This document shows, piece by piece, positions 1 to 14,035 of a stretch of DNA of 64,000 nucleotides. The DNA lies in assembly GCF_032854445.1 (NCBI RefSeq), contig NC_088301.1, forward strand, positions 47,117,116 to 47,181,115, in the 5' to 3' direction. The position numbers and the translations under genes are program-made. This DNA comes from Liolophura sinensis. Taxonomy: Eukaryota; Mollusca; Polyplacophora; Chitonida; Chitonidae. The notes under the pieces were generated by a model that was not told the DNA's origin, did not search any database, and saw only the letters and a list, made by a program, of their open reading frames with translations. Position 1 is the stretch's first letter. Each line of letters opens with the position of its first letter.

Positions 1-1487
1 TTTTGTCTGTAATGAAAATTTAAGAAAAGCTCAAATGTTCAAAATATTTCGCCAGATTCTAAAGGTATATCTTTTCTAAAACTTACATGTACAGATCATT
101 ACTACATATAAGTTGATACATAAATTACCTATTTACAATATAATTTACACGTCACACAAAATCATAAGCATAAACTATTTAATCAACATATTTATAAAAC
201 AATTTTTAAAGAAATACAAAAAAGTGTATTACATTTGTACACATGCTCCAAATATCTCTTATCAGTCTCATCATACCATATTTTAACACAAAAAATTAAT
301 TTAGCAGCTCGTACAGTGTTCACTCAATTTGATGAAGCGAATACATGTAGGTCACAAAAATGGGATAGCTTGAATTTAAAAATAGTTCTGCATGCTGTTA
401 GATGAGGTATAAATCTTTCATGTTCAGCTTGACCTATAAACTTATGAAATAAGTTAAAACATTATAGTAGTGTTTTTAGTGCATTGCAAACAATTCCACT
501 TTTTTTTTCAACTCGTAACAAAATGTGATGATGAACGAAGTTTTTAAAAATAATATTAAACACTTGTCATGAATCAATTATGTGAAACACTCCTCCTAAC
601 AAAGCACACACTTTATTTCCAAAACATGGAAAAAATATTGTAGGCCCACAATTGAGATCGCAAAATAGTAAAGCTGACATTACATTCATGCAGGAGTCAG
701 CCTATCATATATTAATATTACTCTCCATCTCAACTCAAAGTAATTAATTAAATTTCTACATCAACATCCAGATTCCTTACCCAAGATTTAACCATACACA
801 AACTTTCCAGTTGATCGAGCTGTCGCCATTAAAACACAACTGGCTGTAAAGTATTTTATAAGATGTCACATGAAGAGAATTTATACAGAAGTTATGTAAT
901 GATACTTACGCAAATGAAGAATTAATGATAAATGCAAACTAATAATACTTATGACAAAAGAAAAAGGGCAGCTAACAATGCAAATAATTTGAGAAGGGAA
1001 AAGGTGAGAGACTATAGCATAAGTTGTGCAAGTTTTAATTCTACATTTTTGTGCGAATCTAGTTTTCTTTCCTGCAATAGTTGACAACATTGCTCAGGCA
1101 TTAATATATTTTTTTTAACGTTATCTACGTAAAACCTCAAGAATTTTATAAACTTATTTATTACAAGCAAGTACATGTAGGTCTTATAACTAGATAGTGT
1201 TTACAAAGATTTTCTTTACACTTAACAACAGAAAATACTCAAAAAGCTTTAGTTTCACTGGAAAAGACAAATGCATATTAAAAACAAGTTTACTTACATC
1301 AGGACAAAATTTATTTGCACACAAAACTCATTAGATTAAATGTGGAAAGTGAGAAACTTACCCTTTTATAGATGAAATACAACAACCACAACAAAAAAAA
1401 GATGTTCGCCATTTTGATCAGCATATTTTGTTGTATACAAGATTGCCTGAAAATTAAGGAAGCTGCAGCAATTAATTATTTGTGCAA

Positions 1488-1514
1488 ATATATATATATA
1501 TATATATATATATA
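1488..1514. repeat. (AT)n microsatellite
   Basis: About 13 uninterrupted AT dinucleotides. Confidence 0.9.
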
Positions 1515-2848
1515 CAAACAGCACTGTTCATATAAAATTTGCTGTCATCACAATAACATTATTCTACAAGAATTGTACAGGATTATATAGGGACTCAGAT
1601 CTGTCAATGAATATGCACAATAGCTCCATTCAGCATTAACACAGGTATTTGCACACACAAACAGTTGTGCCACAGAGTGAAGAAGCATATGTCCCATATT
1701 TCACTATACCTCTAATGCATCAAAATACAGGTCATGCACTCATAAATAACTATGTAAATGAAACTCAAACACAAAAGTTATTGAAGTCTCCAAACATATC
1801 ATTTCTTACTGAAGAACTACAAAAAAGTTTGAAGGGCTATTTGAACTGGGCTACAGCTTACTTGCACAGTAAATCTTAAGCCTAGTTTATTTTACCTTTA
1901 TTGTGTAATTCAAATATATAATTTTAATACCAGTAACAGATTTTTAATGTTTTTCTGCACCATCTCACCCCCCCCCCCCCCCCACCCCTCCAACACACAC
2001 ACACACTTTACAATAAAAGCGTAAGACATCCTCCATTCAGAAGATAGGTGAGTTTCTGGGGCCATATTTTACTATTTCTTGTCTAATGAAATATGCATGT
2101 AGTATCTGAGAGTTCATCAGAAATCATTTTAATCCAGCTCTCTATAAATAAGGAGGACCTCTGTGAACTACTTTCTTCAGAATAATTTTATTTTCAATCT
2201 AGACAAATTGTTCTCAGCAACTGATTTATAGTTTCCTGTTGACAGTGTATGCTATATTAGACAATGGGCTTAAGAAATTTTTTTAATAGCCCAACACCCC
2301 ACATAATGACTGTCTTCCATTAAACACTGAAACTAAACTATGATGCTTAATAAACATCTACAAAGTAATAATAAGTGTGAAACAATAAATTTCTACCAAA
2401 CTAATAAACTACGTTAAAGAAAACAACAAATTCAACAATACTCATCATAAAAACAATCTCAAAAATAATTCATTATGTTTCACCTAAAGTTCAACATATT
2501 TCAATCAACACATCTTGCTTGCTTGATTAATCCACCTTATAGGGCCACTTTAGAATATTTTGTGAGGTTTGATTTAATTCTTATTGAATTAACTTAAATG
2601 TTGGCATTAAAAGTGTCGTTTTAATGCCTTTATGTGCCTCTGAAAGTGTATTTTGTACATACTACACTTCCAGTGAAATACACAATTCTAACTTGAAATG
2701 AAGTAACAACAAAAGATTATCGGAAACCTAAATTTGTTGACCATAAAAAAAAATCACAATCAGGTAAAATGTCCTAAAAACGGAGTTCACAAAATCACAC
2801 CATGTAATTTAGCGATAATCAGTGTTCACACGTTCCTCTCACTCAGGT

Positions 2849-2862
2849 GTTGCCTTAGCAAC
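2849..2862. promoter_or_regulatory. RFX X-box-like site
   Basis: GTTGCCTTAGCAAC is two inverted half-sites (GTTGCC and AGCAAC) around a 2-base spacer, which matches the RFX X-box found in promoters of ciliary genes. No gene start is visible beside it, so its target is unknown. A 14-base palindrome can occur by chance in 64 kb only rarely, but binding is unproven. Confidence 0.4.
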
Positions 2863-5800
2863 CAAGATTTACATGGGGAAGGTTTGGCACAAATTACTTA
2901 TGCTTCCAGCAATATACATGTAGGCCTACATACTTGTTAGAAATATCTTCCTTGCTTTTAACACATTTACATGTTGACATACATTTATAGGCTACCATTA
3001 TATTAACAGTGTGATGTTTGAGTATGAAAACCAAACGTGGAATGAAACTTAAAGTACAGTATTTTAAGAAATAAAATTTGGAGAAAGAGATTTTTGTATG
3101 TTATTTTTGCAGACTTGGAAAGGAACTCTTAAGAAAATAAGATGAAGTGATGCAACCCCAACAGATGTCATCAATAACAGTCATTCAAGGTTTGTGTTTC
3201 TTATAAAATTCTCACTAATATTGATAAAATCTCCTTTAAGTTGTGAACATACCATTGCTAAAGAAACATTTTTGCATTCACACAAAACTTTTACAAATTT
3301 TTGACTCCAGGAAGAGCAGGTATAAAACAAGACATACATCATGATAAATCATGTTGTTCCTTCAGAGACTTCCAGAGACCATCCATGGGATATTTCCTGT
3401 TTGGAATGTCAACCTATCCACTGTGACACATTTGATCAATAGGTATGTGGTATTCTTAAATGCTATATTGAGATCAGCAGGTATATTTTTGACCCCGCCC
3501 TTATGAGAAAATAATAAATAATAATCTGTGTAAGACTTTGTTTTATCCTGAACTTCTTTCAGTACAACTACACTACTCTCGGTTCATAATAAAACCTTTA
3601 CTTGAACGACTCAGGCCATACCTTACAATCAAGCACATTCAACATCAACATTTTTGGATTTCCCTAACTCCAAGATTCTGAAAGATCAATTTCATGCAGG
3701 TACATGAATGTAAGTTTCAGCCATTCAAGAACATCATTTAAAATCTATTCTTTAATTAAACGGTTATTGGAGGCTGTTTTCAGTAGGCCTATTACTTACG
3801 TGTACATTTGTCATTACTAGCTACAAAAAAATTCATACTCACTCAAATTCTGCACCAATTCACACTAATTTAAAAAGTTGTATGTACATGAACTGTTATT
3901 AGGAAGGTGCCTTAACTTAGTTGGCTTGTAAGATCAAGCATGATTTTAATCTAACTGCACAGCCTTGGTAATTTTGAAATAGCTGAAAAGGAAAAAAAAA
4001 GGAGAATTTCAGCACCATTAAAACTGAATATTTCAACGTGACTATCCCAGCTTAGATAACCATTTGTACATGTATGTTCCCTTTTGGTAAAACTGACCTG
4101 ATATTTTTCTATATGTATTCAGAAACAAAAAGATATCTAATCAACTAATGTAAATGTGAAACTGCACACTGAAAAGGATATTTTGCATATTTCCTTTGAG
4201 AATGTAGGGCTTTTATTTTATCAAGTTTTAAATGAATCTCAATAGATTTAGATCTGTTTGCTAGAATCCACCCAAACCTAGGACACAAAAAATTGTTTCA
4301 AGTAAATGTAAATTGCAATGCACATAAAAATAAACAGATTTTTTTGATTCCATGTTCATATTTTTAATGATCTGAAACAATATATATTCTATTGTAATAA
4401 GAATATTAATTTTAATGTGACATTATATTTGAGATTCCAAGCTGAATCCTGTAGTTTTGGTTTATGACGGCCATGGGAAGAATCTGATTTCTGGGTTTGC
4501 GTCAAAAGTAAAGCCCTGGAAGAATGAAATATACATGAACACCACAGAACTGCACTCATCTGTAATTATCAATGATACTGACCTGCAATCTCAATGTTTA
4601 ATTACATCTTGATAAAAATATAAGCATACCCTCACAGGTGTCGCCAAGATTTTAGAAAGGGGAGTTGAGGGTCCAGGGAAAACCCTGGCCCCAGAAACTC
4701 TTGGGTCATAAGATCGCAGTAGACAGTCGCCAGGACCGTTTACAGGTGCAATTAGAACATAAAATGTGCAAATGACTTAGAAGTAATGTATTAAATAGCT
4801 ACTGTAAGTTATGACCACATTCCACATCTTGCCTGAAGGTGTTGTATTGACATTTGCCTCTAAAATTTCCCCTTTTGTGTGAAACTTAGGTCATTTATGG
4901 TAGTAGAATTTATTTAAGTATAGTATTGAGACACAATTTATCAACCTGGAAATGCAATTGATTTGAACAAGGAGTAATTCTCCACCCAGTAAGAGACAAT
5001 TTAAAACAATATTGTTACAAAAATAGACTCTAATAGCCTTTTGAGAACAATTTCAAACAAAACAAAACAATTATTTGGAACAATTGAAAAACCTTTTTTT
5101 AGAGCTCGTAAACCAGTGACGCCCAATCCCTATGGATGGATTATGGGTATTAAAATGAGCCTAGATCAGGCACTGACTTACATCAGAAAGTGACACCTGG
5201 TCACCCACAGTTGTTTGCACTTGCCAAACCACTACTGGCATCACCCCACGTGCTTTGAAAGAAACCTCTTTGTCCAGTCTTAATGTTAAGACACCATTGT
5301 GACATTATGAAGCTTTGCTACTATATGGAATATTAAGAGCCAATTCTATTTTTAAGCATAAGATTGGCTGGAATACACTGACAAAAATTATCAAGAAACA
5401 ATGACACTTAACTGAATTTTCTTGGGCTGTTAATAAAAAAAATGTAATGTACCAAGCTTAGCACTTAACATCCCTCAGACAAAAGCACAGGTGGGCAACA
5501 TTATCAACTGTGTTGAAAGTGTAGTTATACAGGAGTCAATACCATATGCTGACAAACAAAAGTTTAGCTTTGGTGTACATGTACCTTTATATTATAGTTC
5601 AAAAGATACTGTATTTTCAAAGAACTAAATGTACTAAATATATGGAACACATTTCACAAAGTGCATGCAATGTTACGAGAGCCTATCTTCCATGGCAATC
5701 AGTACTATATGCATTATGTCACCAAGGAAGTTACATGAACACATGACACATGCCCTTATGAAACTGATCCATGATACATATATATGTGTGGAAAACTTGA

Positions 5801-6690
5801 CTTCAAGAGTTATTGTGTACCCAAAAAGCTGGCTATACCCAAAAATACCCCTAGGCCAATTCTGGCTGAGAGGTAAAAAAGGAAAAACCTTTTGCTGTAA
5901 ATTTTCCTGGTTAAGGAAAGAAAAGTTGTACTGATGCCCTGTCACATGGCAAAATCACAGCACTAAGGGACAGCACTCTTGTGTGACATCACCGCTCACA
6001 CAGCCCATGTACGTAACTAACCACTGGAACAATTCGCTGTTAAGACATTCACCAACTGTGAATGAACATCATTTTCTGATAGGTCACCACACAACACTTA
6101 CATAAATACTTTTACAAAGTAGCTCACATCACATTTCTTTTGACCAGTAGATATGTATGTTCAATTCCAGACTATGGTAACATGATGGCTTCTATAAAAG
6201 TCAAACCATCCAAAAAATCCCTATAACAATAAGCTGAGTAACATTTTACAGAGTGCAATTTAACATTTGCAAAAAAAAGCAAATAATTGTTCTTTAAATA
6301 GTAAAAAAAAAAAAAAGTATCTAGAAGTTTCTCTGTAAGTAAGCACCCAGCATTAAATACAAAATATTTCTTATCAGCACATTTAAAGTATAAAAATTAT
6401 CTTTGGCAATTTGAACAATTAGATGGGATTTCAGACAAACAGAAACTGAGCCTAACCACCTACAATGAGGTTCATCATAAGACCATCCTGCAGTGAGCTC
6501 CACCCTGTTCCCAATTGTTGTGGTTGGCTGCAGTGGATTGTTACTGGTCATCTAATCACAATATTCCAACAATATCTCACAGTCATTTTCTCTCAAAAGC
6601 TTGGTGTGTTTGGAAGGCTGAAAATTAAAGGCCAAGAATCAGTGCTTCAGTTCGTGAATGAACTACCACACAGAAGAACAAGAACTAATC

Positions 6691-6696
6691 TTTATT
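6691..6696 (-). terminator. Candidate poly(A) signal for eIF4E3
   Basis: AATAAA on the minus strand, about 420 bases beyond the in-frame stop at 7116. AT-rich sequence offers many such hexamers, so this is only the first plausible one. Confidence 0.2.
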
Positions 6697-7115
6697 TTAA
6701 AAAAAATGAAAAGGATAAAAACACCTACTGATACAGTATGAAATACTAAACTTTTGATGAAAAAAGCATCTATTACTTCAAAAAATATATGAGAAACATC
6801 AAAATTTAAGATTTTCCCATAATGTCATTAATGCATGGGAAAGAGAAACTGATAACATCACAGTGGGACGAAATTGCCAATGGCTGACATTCATTATTTC
6901 ACAGCCACATTGACTGATTAGCTTAGCCCATACTGGACATATTATCTTAGTTACAGATGATCAGATGAAATTATCTTAATGCCTGTTCCACCAGTCAGCA
7001 TTCAAAGATAACATTTACTTGTTATCTTAAAACTAGTAATTCTGAAACGAACATTTTCTCTTCAAGGTGTTGTAGTTTAAGCTGCTCACTGAGACCAGTC
7101 TACTGAAAATATAAC

Positions 7116-10100
7116 TCACCTGGTACTAAATATTGCATTTTCAGTTGTTACAGTTACAAGATAATTTCTAATTACATAAGCTATTGATAGAGCTTCCAGA
7201 AAAAGATGCAATTCAAAATTTGCGTATACGCTATGAAGACATGTCTGTAACATTAATGCTTCATCACCTTTGTAAAACTGAGCAGGAAATGTAACCCTAG
7301 GCAATAGCTCTTTGACTTTCTGTAGAACTGTGGATTCAGATTCGAGATCAGCCCGACTGTTCCATATTTGTATGATGTCGTCTCGGTCACGAATACTCAC
7401 AGATAACCCTCCAATTTCGTCTCCTGAAATAAAACATGCATTCACAAGTAAATCTGAAGCTAAGTTACTTCTTTTACACGTGTACCAGTAATGTCTTTGT
7501 AGACACTACATTATAACAATGGAAATCACAGTGCCTTTGGTTAAGCATGAAGCTGAAGTCTCATCACAACACTCACGATTAGATAGACTATTTCCCGGCA
7601 GTTTTAGAGAGGATGCCTTCCAGAGGATCTGTATGTGAAGTTAAATTGAAAATATGCCATTAGCTTTATACCAATCCCATGCTGGCTTCATCCCTGGTTG
7701 TAAATGAAGAAATGAATGAATGATTATGGCTAAAAACCACATCAGCAACATTTCAGCTACATTGTGGTAAATAAGAAAGTCTTCCTATGGACCTATGGAT
7801 GGTTGCAGGTTCCCCCGGGGCTCTTCCCAGTTTCTTGCTACAATAATGCTGGCCTCTGTTAGCATCAACAGAAATATTCTTGATTACATTGAATAACTTC
7901 AATGAAATAAATAACTCTGACCTTGAACAGCACAGAGACGTTAGGTCGTATGTCATTTTTGATGACCTGCCATTACACCTGAAGCATTCACCAGTTCATC
8001 CATAAGTCATGAATGAAGTTTCACTTTGGTGTAGTAATTCTGGATATAAAATGACAACAGAAACATACCTTCTGCCATACAGTCTGAAAACTGTTCACCT
8101 ATTGCAGCTAGCAGTAATTCTTTCCAGACATGTTCCTAAAAAATAACATTTCATAAACCAATACAAGCATTACACCATTTGAAAAGTATAGCTTTTCAGT
8201 ATAAAAGTTAAATTAAAAGACAGTTTATATAAACAAGCAGGCCTATTTGTACATTTTTCTTAAAACATGAAGTTTCTTCACTATGAACAGAACCTTTGAG
8301 TTGTTATTTTCTCTGCAATATGAATTACAACCTGTACATGTAGAGGAAAAATTCAAAATTCAAAGATTTGTTTACTGGATAAGTGGTTAACTTCTATGAA
8401 GGTTTACTAATTCATTGTTGGAAAACATCTATGGTAGAGATCTGATAGGACATAATAAATGAAAAATATGCTGATGTAAGCCCACTGCCATGCAGGTAAG
8501 GTCTATATAATCAAGAGTAGAACTAGACATTTTCATACCTTAGACCTGCACATTCAATCAGCATGCATCTGTATCAATAAAAAAGGACTCACTGTGTCAA
8601 ATTTATGACATTTCATTCGCCAATTGCCTCCTTTGCAGTTGTATTCTTCTTCCCTAATGAACATATAAACAGTTTAAGAGGTATACATGTATATTTTCTT
8701 GAATGGGTAATTTCACAAATATCATATGCATATGAAGAAACATCTGAAACACAAATTACAAAGGCCAATTCATTGGCTATATTCACATTTTGGTAATTAC
8801 ATGTACGATAATTGCTGCTATTATTATAGTTCTCATCATACATGTTTAATGGATTGACTGTACCTTTTTTTCAGTTCATTGGGGTATGAACAAAAAAAAA
8901 GCTATGCAAACAGTATAAATCGGCAAAGTGGTCCATACAAAAGTTTGCACAGCAGTTTTTTAGTTCATACCTCGATGAAATGAAAAAAAGTTAGTCAATC
9001 TTTATAATTAAATTAAATCAAAAATGGAAAATATTTGATCTGATAACATGATGTACAAGTGACTATCTGTCATAAGTGTTTTCGTCCAAAGGAGGCGCAA
9101 GAATACAATTTTACCAACGAAACGTATGAACAAATGAAACGCTACAATGTTCTTGCATGACATCACAAACAGTCAGTCCCCAACTGGAAGTTTTATTGGG
9201 CTCATGCTGAAGCTTGACCGACTGCCTGAGTTATAGTGAAGATTAAAACATACAGATGGTGAAAGATGAGTGAAAGATAAGTCAAGTTGATGCAGAACTA
9301 CTGGAATTTACTTGCTGTGCAGCTATCTGATAGTGGAGAGGCACAATTCATGTTTTGAATAGAAGATGACAACAGTGTTTGGAGTGACATGAGGAGCGAA
9401 GATGAGCAGATGTGAAAGGGTGTGATTCTCACTTGGCTGAGCAATGAACAGGTTGACCTCCTGATTTGTGGCAACTTATAAGCATTCTGTTGTCTCTACT
9501 GTAGACCCATGTAACGCCTTGTTTGAATGCATATAGGCTTAGCTCGAAAATCTGTGGCTGATCCTGCAAGGGCCAAGACATTCAAAATGGATGGAGAGGT
9601 CATAGCAAACCTTAAATCTTTGAACCACAGTAACTGTATTGCTTGCAGCCAGGTAGGAACTGATATTTACAAAATTGCAATAATTCATTTGTGATCGTAA
9701 CACAAGACAATCCAGCTCTGACATTAAATGATTATATTCACTTCTGTGATGTCTTGTTAGGACTAACCTGACATTTTTAGTAATGTTACGTGATATCAGT
9801 AATCAGACAAGCATTTGTTCAACATTTATGACAGTGGAAGTTTTTCCAGGATGTTGTCGTTCAACTGAAGTATAAGTATTTGTTTGTTTCAATATTTTGG
9901 ATATTCCAAGAGTGTTCCACTTATGGTCGTCAATTTATTTGCGCAAATATTTATGTAGGATGAAGACTGTGGGTGGTGTGAAAATTACTTTGTGTTGAAC
10001 ATCTGTCTATTGCAGATGGGAAATGCATGTTTTATGAGGACATGGTCATGCTTATTTTTAGTAAAAGGAGTCCGGAGGGGACAAAGCCTAAATATTTTTA

Positions 10101-12969
10101 AGGTGCATCGAGGTATGAACACAAAAAAATGACCGATCAGAAAGCTCACTATCACTTGAACACAAAGGAAATTTAATTATTCAAGTTTAACCTATGCTTA
10201 CCAAACTGGCTTCCTTGAATGACGCATCAAATGATAACTGTAACGACTACACAACTTTGTGACAGAGGGTATATTGTTGTACACACTCCAAAAACTCTGA
10301 AAATGAATTAATTAATGTGCTCGAAAATTACATGTAAAAAATGCACAAAACAATACATTTGGAGCAAACAATAACACTATATAACTATAACATCGTTGCA
10401 TATGAAACATCATGTAAAACTTTTCACTTGGGTAATGTGTAATTCAGAACAAAGTAAGCAATGCATACAATAAAGCTGGACTCTTTCTGCAAAGGTATTG
10501 CTGAGAAATATTCAACTTGAACCCTTCAGACATTAAAGTCAAAGGAATATACAGTACTGCTAATTTGATCTTCAGAACAGAATATCCAATTTCTGCCTCT
10601 GAAGACATTTTATTGTCGCAAAAATACCACATATAAATTGATCGAGTATTTCAACTGGCCACAGTCTTGACTGGGTGAGGCTTCCCAACTTACATATCCC
10701 AAAACTTATAAGAATTGAGGATTCCTATGAGTCTATTCATATGTCTATACTGACACTTCTGTATGCACGAAGCAATCTAGCTGTGTTTGAATTGGTGCAG
10801 AGGGTACTGACTGATAAGTCAACCACCATACAATTTCTGCCTTTCTGAAACAGTAGTCAAAATAGTACTGACATTGCTGTTGTGACGAGAAGCTGAATGG
10901 TATTAGCTACATCGTTACTCAGAGACAGGATACAACAATATAAGGTGTCAGTAACCCTCATATGATGCCTCACCCAATCCTGCCACTGAGTAACCTTTAA
11001 AAGGCCAATCAATGTTGCACAGAAGACTGATGTATGGGCAAATCACTTCAGCGATGTGACCTTTTTGTTTTCACAACTGAACAAATGAAGATAACCTAAT
11101 TAGCAGATACATGTGCATGTGACATTGGCTGAAGGATACTGGAATATACAATTATCCAATAAAGTTACCTGGACAGTTGTTACAGTGTACAGTTTCCGCA
11201 AGGACTTTTCATACTCTGCTACTGAAGTTCCTGGCACTGACCTAGAAAGAAAAATAAATATCCCAGTCTTATGTCAATTGTCAAGTAATATCTCTATGAG
11301 GTTAGTTAACGACACTAACCTCTTTTACCATGTGCATAAACATTACCAAACTCATGCACATGATAAAGGTTTTCCCGCACCTGAATACACAACAAAAGAG
11401 TGCGGTAAGCATGGCATAACTGCTACATGTACTGTCTAAAATAGTAATCTGTTATTAGTGAGCTTCCCTCTGTATCTGGAAATGATGTCAATTTGAGTCT
11501 TTGATGTCATTTTTCTGACACGTTATGTTTCAATGAAGTTGCAATAAAATAAGGAATGACACCACATAAGACAGCGAAACATGTGTACTAACTGAACACT
11601 TCTTAACAACACAAATTTGACACAACAATCCTCCTAGACCTGAATTGCACAAAGGGCCATCATACAAGAAAAATGAAATGCAGGATTCTTTTTCTGCATT
11701 GTACAACAAATTGCAACTGGCAACTGATATAACAGGGTTTAACTGTAGGACTTACTGCATATTCTTGTGTGTGACTCCAAACTATCATTTTAACTGTACT
11801 GAATAGGTTACACTGTACTGCATGTCAGTTTGTAAATCCTATTGCTTTAACTTCTGAATCTGGATTACTGACTACTGAGTGAAAAAAAAGCTGAAATTTC
11901 AAGGCATACCAACCACTATTTAACAACAGTGGTGAGACTTTCCTTTATCGGAATCAATTCTCATTGACTGACAGCAGGGATAGGGTTTCTTGGTTTAAAC
12001 CCTGAACTTTGGTCACACTTGAACAAATATGCCATACTTAAAATTTAGCTTAGTCTAAGCATAGCCTTAATTTGCCTATCTCTCACAACAGCCAATAACA
12101 AACGATTCTGTATCCCTTGTAGTAACTAGCAAGCTGTAGCAGTGAGATTGTACATGTACATGCCAAAATATTCATTTTGATTTCAATGCTTATATGCAAT
12201 GCAAAGTTTCACACAAGCATATCACACAATTACCCATCATCATTAAAATGATGGAATAAGCAGAAAATTACTTTGGTCCACATAAAATAAATACCACCAC
12301 TCAAATTCCATTTGAAAGAAGCCATTAATGCTTTGCAGTTGATCACAGCACCCCTTATCTACCTAGTTGTACTCTCAATACACACTGTATAACATGTGAC
12401 ATATAGTATGTGTGGACAGATCAGATTGGAGTAATGTCAGTTAACTCACGATGGTCTAACTTTCCAGCCTGATGTTATTTTGGAGCAATTGGCGTTATTG
12501 CTACATAATTAAGATGTAGCTGCATCATCTGAAACCTTGAACTGAGGTAACCTACTTCTAGTTCTCCAATGCTATTAATATCAGGGTATCATACCAAACT
12601 TTACGACGAGATTTGGCCACATTCTGCGATTTATAGTTCTTGCAACTCTAGGACTTCCTGGTAACTGTCTTCAGCATTCTGCACGAATCAAATGGCAGTG
12701 CCTGCAACTTGTCCTAATCTTTCGCACATATAATGTGGTTTGTTGTTGTTGTTGCGGTGGCATTATCGAACATTTAGGTGGACTCTTAATTTTGCACCCA
12801 CTTTGAAAACGTACTTATCGAGCCAAAAAGTCCATGGAGTGTTCAGTGGGACGCCAGTTTGCTCTGAAGATTTGATTTCGGAAAGCGCTGCTCGTGGAAG
12901 TTGTGGACTCTCCGGGTTTGCCCTGTTGTTTTCATCCTTCAAAATGTCAACAGCACTTGACGCCGCCAT
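7116..12969 (-). CDS. EIF4E3: Eukaryotic translation initiation factor 4E family member 3 (eIF4E3)
   Basis: Six exons join without a frame break: 12969-12815, 11241-11169, 10296-10202, 8653-8593, 8135-8069, 7423-7116 (252 residues; vertebrate eIF4E3 is about 224). All introns are GT-AG. The start ATG at 12969 has G at -3 and +4. The protein binds the mRNA m7G cap and competes with or tunes eIF4E in translation. Seen: WTFWLDK (residues 46-52), [10 protein letters not shown] (77-86, with the eIF4G-contact Trp79), PVWEEE (Trp108, the eIF4E Trp102 equivalent), [10 protein letters not shown] (114-123), [14 protein letters not shown] (131-144) and SVSIRDRDD (158-166). At the eIF4E Trp56 position this protein has Tyr62; vertebrate eIF4E3 has Cys. 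The C-terminus is uncertain: after FYKG (203) the frame runs about 49 unfamiliar residues, and two donors (GTGATG at 7267, GTGAGT at 7119) suggest a different last exon. Family assignment is firm. Confidence 0.9.
8968..10124. mobile_element. Candidate TIR element inside an eIF4E3 intron
   Basis: GTTCATACCTCGATGAA at 8968 and its near reverse complement TGCATCGAGGTATGAAC at 10108 face each other 1.16 kb apart, all within the intron between exons 3 and 4. A third copy of the motif, GTTCATTGGGGTATGAAC, lies at about 8875. No transposase is visible and no clear target duplication was found, so a non-autonomous element is only a suggestion. Confidence 0.3.
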
Positions 12970-12983
12970 TTCCAGCTGGTCGA

Positions 12984-12993
12984 GTCACGTGAC
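12984..12993. promoter_or_regulatory. E-box / CLEAR-type palindrome at eIF4E3 start
   Basis: GTCACGTGAC is a perfect 10-base palindrome 14 bases upstream of the eIF4E3 ATG on the minus strand. It equals the core bound by USF, MYC/MAX and TFEB-type bHLH-ZIP factors (CLEAR motif GTCACGTGAC). Its position suggests a promoter or 5' UTR element; the transcription start is unknown. Confidence 0.5.
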
Positions 12994-13488
12994 CATACAT
13001 CGGCTGCAAGGTGTTTGGATCGTTGCTAAATTTGAACTCGTCCATACTTATGCTGCAGGTCATGTTTTGCCAACGCAAGAACAGCATGCTCTGCGTTGTA
13101 ATTTAAATAAGATGACACAGCGAGCAGTCTTCTGAGTATTTGCCTACAATCTGTCAAATCCATTTATATTACGCCGACATCATGCTTTGACATGGCAGGT
13201 TCGCTGTGTGACAATACACACACGCACAAAAAAAAAACACAAGAAAAATACAAAAAACAAACAAATAATTTATCCGTTTACGAGTAAAGATATGTGATTA
13301 AATTACAAATGTTAATTAACTACACCTGTGTAAAAATATAAGTATCTTAGATACATGTTTATACAAAAATAATAATAAAGAAAGAGTAATAATAAAATAA
13401 TTGGATATATGTACTTCGTACTAATTTGCCTTATACGTCTTATATCCCGAAGTTGTGTTGTCTGGAAACGGCTGAACACGACATAATG

Positions 13489-13746
13489 TTTTTTTTTTTT
13501 TTTTTTTTGATTGGTGTTTTACGCCGTACTCAAGAATATTTCACTTATACAACGGCGGCCAGCATTATGGTGGGTGGAAACCGGGCAGAGCCCGGAGGAA
13601 ACCCACGACCATCCGCAGGTTGCTAACAAACCTTCCCACGTACAGCCGGAGAGGATGGCAGCATGAGCTGGTCTTGAACTCACAGCGACCGCATTGGTGA
13701 GAGGCTTCTGGGTCATTGCGCTGCGCTAGCGCGCTAACCGACTGAG
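13489..13746 (-). mobile_element. tRNA-derived SINE (family 1), complete, with target-site duplication
   Basis: Read on the minus strand: a tRNA-like head with an A box (GCTCAGTCGGTTAGCG) and B box (GTGAGTTCAAGACC), a central conserved body (GGATGGTCGTGGGTTTCCTCC), and a tail ending AAAACACCAATCA followed by about 20 A. The flanks carry a near-perfect target-site duplication: CACGACATAATG at 13477-13488 and CACGACATAAATG at 13747-13759. It sits between the divergent eIF4E3 and SMIM30-like genes. The conserved core suggests one of the metazoan core-SINE superfamilies (MetaSINE-like), which I cannot confirm. Confidence 0.9.
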
Positions 13747-14035
13747 CACGACATAAATGTACCGGGATATAAATACATAGAGGTGAATGGGAGCTAGTTT
13801 TGATCATTGGGAAATATGTCTGCATTTTCTGATGTGTAACAGTTTTATTGTCTATATATGATATACGTACAGATACACGCATATTTCATGAAATGAAACA
13901 TCTTTTCTCAAGAAACCCATGCACGTGAGCTGTGTTTACATTAGGAATGAATGTCAGATGACCTGTGGAAGGGGAGATAAACTTATCTTGGCCCTTGGAT
14001 AGTCATATGACATATCACGTGGAAACCACCTCATT

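Larger units (their letters stand above)
1..7115. other. Gene-poor AT-rich flank, probable 3' side of eIF4E3
   Basis: I see no reading frame here with coding character; the frames are short, AT-driven and without recognisable motifs. The stretch lies downstream of the last recognised eIF4E3 exon on the minus strand, so part of it may be 3' UTR. It contains an (AT)n run at 1488-1514, a poly-C tract near 1971-1986 and a perfect RFX-type X-box at 2849-2862. A further terminal exon of eIF4E3 could lie here, because a strong splice donor ends the last visible exon, but I could not find it. Confidence 0.5.

Noticed and set aside
5673-5945. 90-codon minus frame near the eIF4E3 3' side
   Set aside because: No motif, overlapped by a plus frame of similar length; not the missing eIF4E3 tail.
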